From: Bacteroidales bacterium
GTDB taxonomy: Bacteria > Bacteroidota > Bacteroidia > Bacteroidales > F082
Reading direction: 5' to 3'
Assembly (NCBI GenBank): GCA_017530365.1
Contig: JAFXMK010000004.1
Coordinates: forward strand, 1 to 64,000
DNA: 64,000 nt
The notes beneath the pieces are model-generated. The model was not told where the DNA came from, did not search any database, and was given only the letters and a program-made list of their open reading frames with translations. Below are positions 8,030 through 16,988 of this stretch, one piece after another; positions within the stretch are counted from its first letter, which is position 1, and each line of letters opens with the position of its first letter. The position numbers and the translations under genes were made by a program.

Positions 8030-10030
8030 ATGATCGAATATAACGATTTCCAAAAAGAGATCCTCGCCGGCATCCCCGATGAGTTACCCGAAGTGAAGCC
8101 ATACGACAACACCATCAACCATGCGCCCAAGCGCAAGGACATCCTGACGAAAGCCGAGAAGAAACTTGCCATTCGCAATGCCCTGCGTTATTTCCCCGAG
8201 AAGTGGCATGCAACCTTGGCTCCGGAGTTCGCCGAGGAGCTGGAGAAATATGGCCGTATCTATATGTACCGTTTCCGTCCCTCTTATAAGATGTACGCCC
8301 GTCCGATCGAAGAGTATCCAGCCCTGTGCCAACAGGCTGCAGCCATTATGCTGATGATCCAAAACAACCTCGACCCCGCCGTGGCGCAGCATCCACACGA
8401 GCTCATCATCTACGGGGGCAATGGTGCCATCTTCCAAAACTGGGCACAGTACCGTCTGGTGATGCAATATCTCGCCAACATGACCGAAGAGCAGACACTC
8501 GCCATGTACAGCGGTCACCCCATGGGGTTGTTCCCATCGCATAAAGACGCTCCGCGCGTGGTGGTCACCAACGGCATGATGATCCCGAACTACAGCAAAC
8601 CTGACGACTGGGAGCGTTACAACGCCCTCGGCGTGACACAATACGGCCAGATGACCGCTGGCTCCTACATGTATATCGGCCCCCAAGGCATTGTCCACGG
8701 CACTACCATCACGGTACTGAACGCTGCTCGCAAACACGGCGGCAGCACCGCTGGTAAGCTGTTCATCACCGCCGGCCTCGGTGGCATGAGCGGTGCCCAG
8801 CCAAAGGCTGGCAACATCGCCGGCGTAGTGAGCATCACCGCTGAGATCAACCCCGCTGCCACCCAAAAACGTTACGATCAAGGTTGGGTGGACGAGATTT
8901 ACGATAATATCGAAGAGCTCTTCAAACATGTCAACGAAAGCCTCGCCAAGAAAGAAGCCCGCTCGTACGCCTACCAAGGCAATGTCGTCGATCTCTGGGA
9001 ATACGCCGCCGAACACGACATCCACGTGGATCTCGGCTCCGACCAGACCTCGCTCCACAACCCGTGGGCAGGCGGATATTATCCCGTCGGACAATCGTTC
9101 GAGGAATCCAAGACCATGATGGCCGAGAACCCTGATCTCTTTAAGGAAAAAGTGCAGGCTTCACTGCGTCGCCACGTGGCAGCCATCAACAAGCTTACCG
9201 CCAAAGGCATGTACTTCTTCGACTACGGCAACGCCTTCCTGCTGCAGAGCAGCCGCGCCGGCGCCGACATTATGAAAGAAGACGGCACCTTCCGTTATCC
9301 GTCCTACGTGCAGGACATCATGGGTCCCATGTGCTTCGACTACGGCTTCGGCCCCTTCCGTTGGGTCTGCGCCTCCGGCAAGCCTGAGGATCTCGCCGTT
9401 ACCGACGATATCGCCTGCAACGTGCTTGAGGAGATTGCTCGTACGGCTCCTGCCGAGATTCAGCAGCAAATGCGCGACAACATCCAGTGGATCCGCGGCG
9501 CCCAAGCCAACCACCTCGTGGTCGGCTCACAGGCCCGCATCCTTTACGCTGACTGCGAAGGCCGCACCAAGATCGCTGCCGAGTTCAACAAGGCCATCGC
9601 TGATGGCCGTCTGAGCGGTCCTGTCGTCCTCGGCCGTGACCACCACGACGTTTCCGGCACTGACAGCCCGTTCCGTGAGACCTCCAACATCTACGATGGC
9701 TCAAGCTTCACCGCCGACATGGCTGTGCAGAACGTCATCGGCGACGGTTTCCGTGGTGCCACCTGGGTCTCCATCCACAACGGTGGCGGCGTAGGCTGGG
9801 GCGAAGTCATCAACGGCGGCTTTGGCATGGTTCTCGACGGCTCTGCCGACGCTGACCGCAGGCTCCACAGCATGCTGCACTGGGATGTCAACAACGGCAT
9901 CGCCCGCCGCAACTGGGCACGCAACGAAGGCGCCACCTTCGCCATCAAACGCGCCATGGAGCGTGAGCCCAAGCTCAGAGTCACTCTGCCTAATTTGGTA
10001 AAGGATAACATTTTGGAAAACCTATTTTAA
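8030..10030 (+). CDS. hutU: Urocanate hydratase
   Basis: 666 residues, a full-length member of the longer, divergent urocanase branch found in Bacteroidota and Firmicutes. The enzyme uses tightly bound NAD+ to convert urocanate to imidazolone propionate in histidine degradation. Visible family segments include YGGNGAIFQNWAQYRL, GMMIPNYSKPDDWERYNALG, YGQMTAGSYMYIGPQG, FDYGFGPFRWVCASG and the C-terminal HNGGGVGWGEVINGGFGMV region. hutH, hutI and ftcD are not nearby, so the rest of the pathway must lie elsewhere. It has its own promoter and is followed 27 bases later by a small lipoprotein gene. Confidence 0.95.
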   Translation: MIEYNDFQKEILAGIPDELPEVKPYDNTINHAPKRKDILTKAEKKLAIRNALRYFPEKWHATLAPEFAEELEKYGRIYMYRFRPSYKMYARPIEEYPALCQQAAAIMLMIQNNLDPAVAQHPHELIIYGGNGAIFQNWAQYRLVMQYLANMTEEQTLAMYSGHPMGLFPSHKDAPRVVVTNGMMIPNYSKPDDWERYNALGVTQYGQMTAGSYMYIGPQGIVHGTTITVLNAARKHGGSTAGKLFITAGLGGMSGAQPKAGNIAGVVSITAEINPAATQKRYDQGWVDEIYDNIEELFKHVNESLAKKEARSYAYQGNVVDLWEYAAEHDIHVDLGSDQTSLHNPWAGGYYPVGQSFEESKTMMAENPDLFKEKVQASLRRHVAAINKLTAKGMYFFDYGNAFLLQSSRAGADIMKEDGTFRYPSYVQDIMGPMCFDYGFGPFRWVCASGKPEDLAVTDDIACNVLEEIARTAPAEIQQQMRDNIQWIRGAQANHLVVGSQARILYADCEGRTKIAAEFNKAIADGRLSGPVVLGRDHHDVSGTDSPFRETSNIYDGSSFTADMAVQNVIGDGFRGATWVSIHNGGGVGWGEVINGGFGMVLDGSADADRRLHSMLHWDVNNGIARRNWARNEGATFAIKRAMEREPKLRVTLPNLVKDNILENLF

Positions 10031-10057
10031 ACTTTAACTTCTTAAAATAATAAAATC

Positions 10058-10414
10058 ATGAAAAAAGTAATTCTTTCTGCAATTGCCGTGATCATCATGG
10101 CCTTTGCATTTGTTTCCTGCGGCAATAGCGGTAACAATGGTGGTAACAACAAAGAGCAACAAGGTCTCGTCGGTAACTGGTATTACAACGACAACACCTA
10201 CTACACCTTCAACGAAGACGGCACAGGTCTTTACATGGCTTATGGAGTTTTGGTCGGCAACTTCACCTACTCTACGAGCAATGGCAAACTCACCCTCAAC
10301 TACGAAGATTTTACCGATCCTACCATTTTTAACTACAAAGTGGAAGGCAAGACCCTGACTATTCTTTCTGGCGAAGGTAACATCGGCAGTGACACGGAAT
10401 ACAAACGTAAATAA
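10058..10414 (+). CDS. Small lipoprotein, lipocalin-like fold
   Basis: 118 residues. A lipoprotein signal ends FVSC with Cys21, then a Gly/Asn linker. The mature part (GNWYYNDNTYYTFNEDGTG...GNFTYSTSNGKLTLNYED) has the alternating pattern of small lipocalin-like domains common in Bacteroidales lipoproteins. The function is unknown. It lies 27 bases after hutU with no terminator between, so the two are probably co-transcribed. Confidence 0.75.
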   Translation: MKKVILSAIAVIIMAFAFVSCGNSGNNGGNNKEQQGLVGNWYYNDNTYYTFNEDGTGLYMAYGVLVGNFTYSTSNGKLTLNYEDFTDPTIFNYKVEGKTLTILSGEGNIGSDTEYKRK

Positions 10415-10438
10415 ACGCAAATAAGCGTTTAATGATAC

Positions 10439-10467
10439 AAGGGCGCACCTAACGATGCGCCCTTTAT
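10439..10467. terminator. Bidirectional terminator after the lipoprotein gene
   Basis: A 9-bp stem AAGGGCGCA (10439-10447) pairs with 10456-10464, followed by T/A. A weaker hairpin (10413-10418 with 10425-10430) precedes it. It separates two convergent genes and could serve both. Confidence 0.75.
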
Positions 10468-12036
10468 TTATTTTTTAAACTCATAACTGACACTTTTCAA
10501 ATTCTCAGCGTAATCCCTGTCAAAATAAAAGGGATAATATCCGTATCCTCCAACACAATAACTAGGCTCAACTCTCTCAAACACTACGGGCTCATCACGT
10601 TGATAGCAATCAATGGTAAAGACGACATGGCCGCCTTCTGCTTGCAAACGTTCTTCTTCAATCCTTATCACTAATACGACCACGCTCCCAGGAACATCGG
10701 GATCATCTGCATAATAATCGTAGGCAACATAGGCATTCTCCAAGGGAGAATCCTGATCATAGTACTTATCAAGACAATAGTAAGGATATACACAAACGGT
10801 ATCCAGATCAAGTATTTTTGTCAAATAACGCTCTGTAGAAGGTCCGTAAATTGGAGCGTATGCCATACGATGTGAGGAAAGCGCTTGGTCCAACACTACA
10901 ACTCCTCCAGATTCCACTATTTCCTTCATTGATGCTTCATGGATTTCTCGTAACCTAAGGGTTTCACGAATCGCAAAAACCGAATCCACAGAAAACAAGA
11001 CAAATAAAAGCGCTATCACTACATTTCTGGCAATCCCCTTCAAGTCAAAATTATCATACAAGAACTTCAAAGCCAAGACAATCGACAAGGTTTCAGTGAA
11101 AAAGAAAGCTCGCTTTATAGGTCTGAAAACCAAACTACAAGCAATAACACTCCATCCCAACGACAACAATAGGACCGAATTGTTCTTCACCCAATCCTTA
11201 ACAATTGTCTTGTTTTTAATCAGCCCAAAAACCAAAACAGCAAAAAACAACCATAAAGCCCTGTACTTTGCAATCTCCCAAAGAGGATGGTGCAACAAAT
11301 TACCAACATCCAAAAGGGAAGCACTTTCATGGTCCCATGCAGCTCTCCGGAAATTACCTGGTGCAAGCAACAAAAACAAAGATCCTACGATAAAACCAAC
11401 CACCAGCGGAACCGCATTCCCCTTCAGCTTTTTGATATTGAAGGCATAATACACCACGAATGCACCACTAATGGAAGCAGCAGTGATGAATTCGGAAGCA
11501 GCCAAAAAAGCCAAGACAAACAATCCCAGTTTCCCAGATCTACTGAAGTTGCCATCCTGATACCTGAGGTAAAACAACAAAAAAAGAAAAGACAAGGTGT
11601 TTGCCCACATATAGGTAGGTGAACCTGCAATCCAAAACAGCGTGTTCTTGGGAACGGGACACAGAAACCAGAACAGCAAGGCAAACAACAAGACAACTCC
11701 AACAGATCCTTCTTTTTTATCCTTTATTAGCTTTCCGCAAGTCAGCATGCACAAAACGAAAAACAACGTGTTCACTATAGCATACCAAATTCTATGGTCG
11801 CCAAGCAGCCCGCTAAACAAATACTGACAAGCCACCGAAAATAGTCGTCCACCACTATAAAAATAAAATGCTCCAGTATATTTTACCAAGTCATACAGAG
11901 TGGACACGTCGCTCTTCATCCAATAATCATCACCCATTAGAAAACCACAATATGAAATGATAAAAAACACAACTGCGATCATGAGAGCAGCTACATAACC
12001 AACCCGTGACAAGCTGTTTGTTCTACGTTGATTCAT
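10468..12036 (-). CDS. Polytopic membrane protein, third gene of a Gtr-type triad
   Basis: 522 residues with about 10-11 predicted membrane helices and a soluble C-terminal tail of about 130 residues. The first loop has GDDYWMKSD and, further on, YFYSGGRLFS, acidic and aromatic loop motifs seen in membrane proteins of the DUF6056/GtrII kind that use polyprenyl-phosphate sugars. It lies downstream of gtrB and gtrA homologs in one leftward unit. In phage and bacterial gtr operons this slot holds the acceptor-specific transferase, so it is inferred to transfer a sugar on the periplasmic side. Acceptor and sugar cannot be read from sequence. Confidence 0.6.
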   Translation of the reverse strand: MNQRRTNSLSRVGYVAALMIAVVFFIISYCGFLMGDDYWMKSDVSTLYDLVKYTGAFYFYSGGRLFSVACQYLFSGLLGDHRIWYAIVNTLFFVLCMLTCGKLIKDKKEGSVGVVLLFALLFWFLCPVPKNTLFWIAGSPTYMWANTLSFLFLLFYLRYQDGNFSRSGKLGLFVLAFLAASEFITAASISGAFVVYYAFNIKKLKGNAVPLVVGFIVGSLFLLLAPGNFRRAAWDHESASLLDVGNLLHHPLWEIAKYRALWLFFAVLVFGLIKNKTIVKDWVKNNSVLLLSLGWSVIACSLVFRPIKRAFFFTETLSIVLALKFLYDNFDLKGIARNVVIALLFVLFSVDSVFAIRETLRLREIHEASMKEIVESGGVVVLDQALSSHRMAYAPIYGPSTERYLTKILDLDTVCVYPYYCLDKYYDQDSPLENAYVAYDYYADDPDVPGSVVVLVIRIEEERLQAEGGHVVFTIDCYQRDEPVVFERVEPSYCVGGYGYYPFYFDRDYAENLKSVSYEFKK

Positions 12037-12072
12037 ATTTGTTTTGTTTTTAGTAATCAGAATGCCTAGGCA

Positions 12073-13005
12073 CTATATCTGTTTCTCTATAATATAACGA
12101 GGCCGCCTTTTAACTTCTTTATAGATTTTTCCTACATACTCACCGACCACACCAATTGAAAACAAAAGCAAACCTCCCAAAAACCACATTGAGAACAACA
12201 GAGAAGCCCAACCTGGGATGGTATGCCCTTGGAAATAAGCAACTAAAATATAGACCATTTCAGCGATGGCAATACCCAAGCACACCACTCCTATCACAGT
12301 TATGATTCTCAATGGTCGTATCGAGAATGAAGTGATGCCATCCATCGCAAATGCAAACATTTTTTTGGTAGTATATTTTGATTTCCCAGCAAATCTCTCA
12401 TTACAGTCAAAATACACATTGGTTTCCTTGAACCCTACAAGTCTCACCATCCCGCGGAGAAACAGGTTCCTCTCAGGAAACTCCAACAAGGCTTGCAAAG
12501 CATTCTTCCCCAACAGCCTGAAATCAGCATGATTGGGTATAAGATCCACTCCCATCTTGTGCATCAGTCTGTAAAAGGACAGCGCCGTTCTCTTTTTAAA
12601 ACCAGAGTCAGTGTCCCTGGTATTACGGACTCCATACACAACTTCATATCCGTCCTGATAGGCCAACACCATATCCCGAATTTTATTAATATCATGCTGC
12701 AAGTCAGCATCGATCGTCACCACAGCGTCGCACTTGCCTGCAGACTGTTCCATTCCTGCCCACAGCGCATTTTGATGACCAACATTGTGCGATAACTTCA
12801 AGCCGTGGACGCATGCACTCATGCCCTGCAGCTCCTCTATGACTTCCCATGTCTTGTCATTGCTGCCATCATCAACAAACAATATAATGCATTCTGACAA
12901 CAATTTTTCGTTGATCATTGTTTCAACAAGTTCTGTTAGCTGACGGCTGGTTTCGCGAAGGACTTCTTCTTCATTAAAGCATGGTATGACAATATTCAGT
13001 TTCAT
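12073..13005 (-). CDS. GtrB-like polyprenyl-phosphate glycosyltransferase (GT2)
   Basis: 310 residues. A GT-A domain (about 1-230) starts IVIPCFNEEEVL, with FVDDGSNDKTW, the metal-binding stretch TIDADLQHD and later NHADFRLLG. Two C-terminal membrane helices follow (about 232-262 and 268-290). This matches GtrB/DPM1-type enzymes, which move a sugar from a nucleotide donor to undecaprenyl phosphate on the cytoplasmic face. The start overlaps the gtrA-like stop by four bases, so translation is probably coupled. Confidence 0.85.
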   Translation of the reverse strand: MKLNIVIPCFNEEEVLRETSRQLTELVETMINEKLLSECIILFVDDGSNDKTWEVIEELQGMSACVHGLKLSHNVGHQNALWAGMEQSAGKCDAVVTIDADLQHDINKIRDMVLAYQDGYEVVYGVRNTRDTDSGFKKRTALSFYRLMHKMGVDLIPNHADFRLLGKNALQALLEFPERNLFLRGMVRLVGFKETNVYFDCNERFAGKSKYTTKKMFAFAMDGITSFSIRPLRIITVIGVVCLGIAIAEMVYILVAYFQGHTIPGWASLLFSMWFLGGLLLFSIGVVGEYVGKIYKEVKRRPRYIIEKQI

Positions 13006-13418
13006 TCTTCTTGATTTTTGAATCGTTTTGACTTAAACACAAACCTAACAAGCAGAAAATTAATGGGTACGACCACGGCATACACAAACAGCGGTGCGAT
13101 TGCTTCGGATGCTCCCAACGCAAGGAACAGATTCAGGAAAAGTATATGCAGTAGATAATTGACGAGATGTGAAAGAGCAAAACCAACTCCCTTTTTGAAG
13201 GACAATCCGCTCTTGAATGTGAAATGCGCTGTCAAATACAAGTTCACAAACCATGAAACCACATAGCCGATCGTGTAGGCAACATTAACATTGATATACA
13301 GATTGAGAAGATAGTATATGCCGTAATGTATGACTGTGGCAATCAGACCAACGATGGCAAATCTGACAAACTCCCTAACCTTTGGGGAGTCATACAATCG
13401 CTTGAACATTCCTGCCAT
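13002..13418 (-). CDS. GtrA-like membrane protein
   Basis: 138 residues with four membrane helices: VREFVRFAIVGLIATVIHYG, then a YTIGYVVSWFVNLYLTAHFTF segment typical of the GtrA family, followed by two more. The family is proposed to flip polyprenyl-phosphate sugars across the inner membrane. The -7 element lies only five bases before the ATG at 13418, so an in-frame ATG at 13409 (MFKRLYDS) may be the true start. First gene of the triad. Confidence 0.85.
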   Translation of the reverse strand: MAGMFKRLYDSPKVREFVRFAIVGLIATVIHYGIYYLLNLYINVNVAYTIGYVVSWFVNLYLTAHFTFKSGLSFKKGVGFALSHLVNYLLHILFLNLFLALGASEAIAPLFVYAVVVPINFLLVRFVFKSKRFKNQEE

Positions 13419-13423
13419 GATTG

Positions 13424-13431
13424 CAAAGATA
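13424..13431 (-). promoter_or_regulatory. -7 element TATCTTTG for the gtr-like triad
   Basis: Exact TAnnTTTG followed by C, 5 bases from the first possible start codon and 14 from the second. It is back to back with the mfd promoter about 45 bases away. Confidence 0.75.
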
Positions 13432-13474
13432 CGTTTTTTTTGATTGAGAGGATAATAACGGGCGTTTTTTGAGT

Positions 13475-13482
13475 TATCTTTG
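13475..13482 (+). promoter_or_regulatory. -7 element TATCTTTG for mfd
   Basis: TATCTTTGC ends nine bases before the mfd ATG at 13492. With a start site a few bases downstream, the transcript would be nearly leaderless. Confidence 0.75.
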
Positions 13483-13491
13483 CGGCCTCAA

Positions 13492-16400
13492 ATGGAATCG
13501 AACAACAAACACCTTCTTTATTCCGGCCTTGTAGGCTCAGCCAAGGCCTTCGCCGTAGAAGAGCACTTCCGCCAAAACGGCGGACAGCATCTTGTGATTT
13601 GCGCCTCAAAAGAGGACGCAGCCTATTTCTATAACGACCTCGAAGCCCTCTTCGGGGAAAGAGAGATGGACTACAGCAAGAAGCAGATCCTCTTCTACCC
13701 CACCTCCTACAAACGCCCCTACGAGCCCGAACGGCCTGACAATACCTACATCCTCTCGCGCACCGAAGTGCTCCAACGTATCTCCACCAGCGAGCGTCGC
13801 ACGGTCATCGTGAGTTATCCTGAAGCCTTGAGCGAAAAGGTCTTCACTAGAAAACTGCTCGCCAAGAACACCTTCAAGGTGAAACAAGGCGACAAGATCA
13901 ACCTCGACTTTCTCACCGACCTGCTCTACGAATACGGCTTCGAGAACGTCGACTTCGTGGTGGAACCGGGACAGTTCGCCATCCGTGGCGGCATCATCGA
14001 CGTGTATTCCTTCGCCAACGACAACCCCTATCGTATTGAGTTTTTCGGCGATGAAGTGGACAGCATCCGCAGCTTCGACATCGCCAGCCAGCTCTCCATC
14101 GAACGGTTCAACAACATCGTTCTGCTGCCCAACATGCAGCAGCAGGCCTTCATCGAAGAACGCGAGTCGATACTGGAATACCTGCCCAATGCCACTACCA
14201 TCTGGATCGAGCAGATGAATTTCTTTGCTTCGCAAATCGACAAGGAATACGAGAGAGCTGTTGAGGCGTGGGAGAAGTTGAATAGTGAGGAGTTAGGAGT
14301 GAGGAGTGAGGAGTTAACAATTACTCCTGGGAAGTTGTTTGCCAAGTCGGAAGAGTTGCTGAAGCATTTAGAGGAGCATAACACCATAGAATTCAGGAGT
14401 CAGGAGTCAGGAGACAGAATCTTCCATACGACGGCACAGCCTGTTTTCAACAAGAACTTCAACCTGCTTATCGAGAACATTAACGATTACAAGTCGAAGG
14501 GCTATAGCATCGTCCTCTACTCGGAGAGTTCCAAACAGCTGGACCGGATCCAAGCCATCCTGAACGACATCCAGCATCACGATGAGCTGCATAGCGATTT
14601 TGAAAGGAAACTCATCGCCATCCATGCGGGATTCATCGACCACGATAAGAAGGTGTGCTGCTACACCGACCACCAAATCTTTGAACGTTACCACCGCTAT
14701 CACCTGCGCGACAATTTCAGCACCAAGCAGGCCATCACCCTTAAGGACCTCTACGACCTGAAACCAGGTGACTACGTGACCCATATCGACCACGGCATCG
14801 GACGGTTCGAGGGACTGATGACCATCGAGTTGCACGGCAAGGAGCAAGAGGTATTGAGAATAACCTATAATCACGGCGACACACTCTATATTAGTGTTCA
14901 CTCGCTCCACCAGATTGCCAAATACAGCTCCAAAGACGGCGCTGAGCCTTCGTTGAGTACCTTAGGCTCCAACGCATGGAACCGCTTGAAGTCCAAAACC
15001 AAGAGCAAGGTCAAGGACATCGCCCGCGAGCTCATCAAGCTTTATGCGGAGCGCAAACGCAGCAAAGGCTTCCAATTCGCCCCCGACAGCTACCTGCAGA
15101 CGGAGCTTGAGGCCTCCTTCCTCTACGAGGACACCCCCGACCAACTCAAGGCCACCAACGACGTGAAACGCGACATGGAAAGCGAGAGTCCCATGGACCG
15201 CCTCGTCTGCGGCGACGTGGGCTTCGGCAAGACCGAAGTGGCCATCCGCGCCGCCTTCAAAGCCGCCACCGACAGCAAACAAGTGGCTGTGCTCGTGCCC
15301 ACCACCGTGCTCGCCTTGCAACACTGCCAGACCTTCAAGAACCGTTTGGACGGTTTCCCCGTCAACATCGAATACCTCAATAGGTTCAAGACGGCCAAAC
15401 AGCAGAAGGAAATCCTAAAAAAGCTGGAAGAAGGCCATATCGACATTATCATCGGAACGCATCGACTCACCGGTAAAGACGTCAAATTCAAGGATCTCGG
15501 CCTGCTCATCATCGACGAGGAACAGAAGTTCGGCGTCGCCGTGAAAGAGAAACTCAAGGAGATGAAGGCCAATGTCGATACCCTCACCTTGACCGCTACG
15601 CCGATACCTAGGACATTGCAATTCTCGATGATGGGTGCCCGCGACCTCAGCGTCATCAACACCCCACCACCCAACCGTTATCCTGTGCAGACCGAACTCA
15701 GGACCTTCGATGGCGAATTGATCCGAGAAGCCATTATGTTCGAAATGTCGCGAAACGGGCAGGTGTTCTTCATCCACAACCGCGTTCAGAACATCATGGA
15801 CGTGCACGACATGATCCTGAGTTACGTGCCTGGCTGCCGCGTCGCCGTAGCTCACGGCCAGATGGAAGGATCGAAACTCGAGGAGATCATGCTCGACTTC
15901 ATCGGCGGCGAATACGACGTACTGCTCTGCACCACCATCGTTGAGTCGGGACTTGACATCCCCAACGCCAACACCATCATCGTCAACGATGCCCACCGCT
16001 TCGGCCTCAGCGACCTGCACCAGCTGCGTGGCCGAGTGGGACGTTCCAACAAGAAAGCCTTCTGCTACCTGCTGACGCCACCTTTGAACACCCTTACCGA
16101 GGAAGCCCAGAAGCGCCTCCGTGCCTTAGAAGAGTTCTCCGACCTCGGCAGCGGCATTAACATTGCCATGCGCGACCTCGACATCCGTGGCGCAGGCAAC
16201 CTCCTCGGCGCCGAGCAGAGCGGCTTCATCAATGATATCGGCTTCGAGACCTACCATAAAATCCTTGACGAGGCCATTGCTGAACTCAAGGAGAACGAGT
16301 TCTCCGACCTCTTCGACAAGGAGACCGAGTTGGTCTATGTGACCGACTGCGCCATCGAGACCGACATGGAGGTGATGTTGCCCTCCGATTACGTCAGTTC

Positions 16401-16818
16401 TACGGCCGAGCGTATCAGCCTCTACACCGAACTCGACCATATCAAGACTGAAGAACGATTGGTGGAGTTCACAGGCCAACTCATCGACCGCTTCGGTCCA
16501 CTGCCCAAGCCCGTCAACGACCTGCTCAACACCGTGCGTTTACGCTGGATCGCGAAAGACCTTGGCTTTGAGAAGATCGCCTTGCGCGACAACCTCATGA
16601 CCGTCCATTTCGTAAGTAACCAGGAGTCGCCTTATTATGAGACGGAGACTTACCATCAGGTGATGCAGTACATCATCAGCCATCCCAAGCGTTGTGCCCT
16701 CAAGCAGACCGAGAGCAAACTCATCCTCACCATCAAGGAGGTAAGTACGGTGACACAGGCGCTGACCATTGTTAGAGAGATGGGAGAGATATATCCAACA
16801 AAAGAAGAAGAGCGCTAA
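13492..16818 (+). CDS. mfd: Transcription-repair coupling factor Mfd
   Basis: 1108 residues. It removes RNA polymerase stalled at lesions and recruits UvrA. An N-terminal UvrB-like module is followed by the RNAP-interacting domain (LKPGDYVTHIDHGIGRFEGL), the RecG-like translocase with Walker A GDVGFGKTEVA and Walker B-type IIDEEQKFG, motif TATPIPRTLQFSMMG, and a C-terminal TRCF domain. I chose the ATG at 13492; the codon at 13480 is TTG and lies in the promoter. Two 7-base repeat arrays sit inside the frame (residues about 265-276 and 300-309), making a linker rich in SEEL after the UvrB-like module. The last codons form one arm of the terminator. Confidence 0.97.
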   Translation: MESNNKHLLYSGLVGSAKAFAVEEHFRQNGGQHLVICASKEDAAYFYNDLEALFGEREMDYSKKQILFYPTSYKRPYEPERPDNTYILSRTEVLQRISTSERRTVIVSYPEALSEKVFTRKLLAKNTFKVKQGDKINLDFLTDLLYEYGFENVDFVVEPGQFAIRGGIIDVYSFANDNPYRIEFFGDEVDSIRSFDIASQLSIERFNNIVLLPNMQQQAFIEERESILEYLPNATTIWIEQMNFFASQIDKEYERAVEAWEKLNSEELGVRSEELTITPGKLFAKSEELLKHLEEHNTIEFRSQESGDRIFHTTAQPVFNKNFNLLIENINDYKSKGYSIVLYSESSKQLDRIQAILNDIQHHDELHSDFERKLIAIHAGFIDHDKKVCCYTDHQIFERYHRYHLRDNFSTKQAITLKDLYDLKPGDYVTHIDHGIGRFEGLMTIELHGKEQEVLRITYNHGDTLYISVHSLHQIAKYSSKDGAEPSLSTLGSNAWNRLKSKTKSKVKDIARELIKLYAERKRSKGFQFAPDSYLQTELEASFLYEDTPDQLKATNDVKRDMESESPMDRLVCGDVGFGKTEVAIRAAFKAATDSKQVAVLVPTTVLALQHCQTFKNRLDGFPVNIEYLNRFKTAKQQKEILKKLEEGHIDIIIGTHRLTGKDVKFKDLGLLIIDEEQKFGVAVKEKLKEMKANVDTLTLTATPIPRTLQFSMMGARDLSVINTPPPNRYPVQTELRTFDGELIREAIMFEMSRNGQVFFIHNRVQNIMDVHDMILSYVPGCRVAVAHGQMEGSKLEEIMLDFIGGEYDVLLCTTIVESGLDIPNANTIIVNDAHRFGLSDLHQLRGRVGRSNKKAFCYLLTPPLNTLTEEAQKRLRALEEFSDLGSGINIAMRDLDIRGAGNLLGAEQSGFINDIGFETYHKILDEAIAELKENEFSDLFDKETELVYVTDCAIETDMEVMLPSDYVSSTAERISLYTELDHIKTEERLVEFTGQLIDRFGPLPKPVNDLLNTVRLRWIAKDLGFEKIALRDNLMTVHFVSNQESPYYETETYHQVMQYIISHPKRCALKQTESKLILTIKEVSTVTQALTIVREMGEIYPTKEEER
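14284..14318. repeat. Heptad array inside mfd (first)
   Basis: Five in-phase units: AGTGAGG, AGTTAGG, AGTGAGG, AGTGAGG, AGTTAAC. They are translated in frame as SEELGVRSEEL without a stop. The same AGTGAGG and AGTTAGG units occur after frr at 51638. Confidence 0.75.
14391..14418. repeat. Heptad array inside mfd (second)
   Basis: Four in-phase units: ATTCAGG, AGTCAGG twice, AGACAGA. Translated as part of FRSQESGDR, about 70 bases after the first array in the same linker. Confidence 0.7.
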
Positions 16819-16846
16819 AGTCTTAGCGCTCTTCTTCTTTTGTTTT
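16801..16846 (+). terminator. mfd terminator overlapping its coding end
   Basis: A perfect 18-bp stem (16801-16818 with 16823-16840) with a 4-base loop, followed by a T-rich run. The left arm is the last six codons of mfd including the stop. Confidence 0.85.
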
Positions 16847-16851
16847 TCCCG

Positions 16852-16924
16852 TGGAGATTACCGGACTCGAACCGGCCACCTTCAGATTGCGAACCTGACG
16901 TTCTACCAGATGAACTAAATCCCC
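16852..16924 (-). tRNA. tRNA-Ala (anticodon CGC)
   Basis: A 73-nt cloverleaf can be drawn by hand: acceptor GGGGATT with AATCTCC, D stem GTTC/GAAC, anticodon stem TCAGG/TCTGA with loop TTCGCAA, and T stem GCCGG/CCGGT with loop TTCGAGT. The G3:U70 pair, the main alanine identity element, is present, with A at the discriminator position. CCA is not encoded. It reads codon GCG. It sits between the mfd terminator and the promoter of the next gene, on the opposite strand. Confidence 0.9.
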
Positions 16925-16955
16925 TTTTGTGGCTGCAAAAGTAAGAATTTATTTT

Positions 16956-16963
16956 TATCTTTG
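16956..16963 (+). promoter_or_regulatory. -7 element TATCTTTG for the kinase-like gene
   Basis: TATCTTTGC, 25 bases before the ATG at 16989. It rules out a longer reading from 16929, which would start upstream of the promoter. Confidence 0.75.
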
Positions 16964-16988
16964 CGCACTTTTTAAAAACAAACCTAAA

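Noticed and set aside
8084-9094. Long open frame (336 codons) opposite hutU
   Set aside because: It mirrors the coding strand of a well-conserved urocanate hydratase; its protein is Val/Gly/His-rich with no recognisable motif and no start context.
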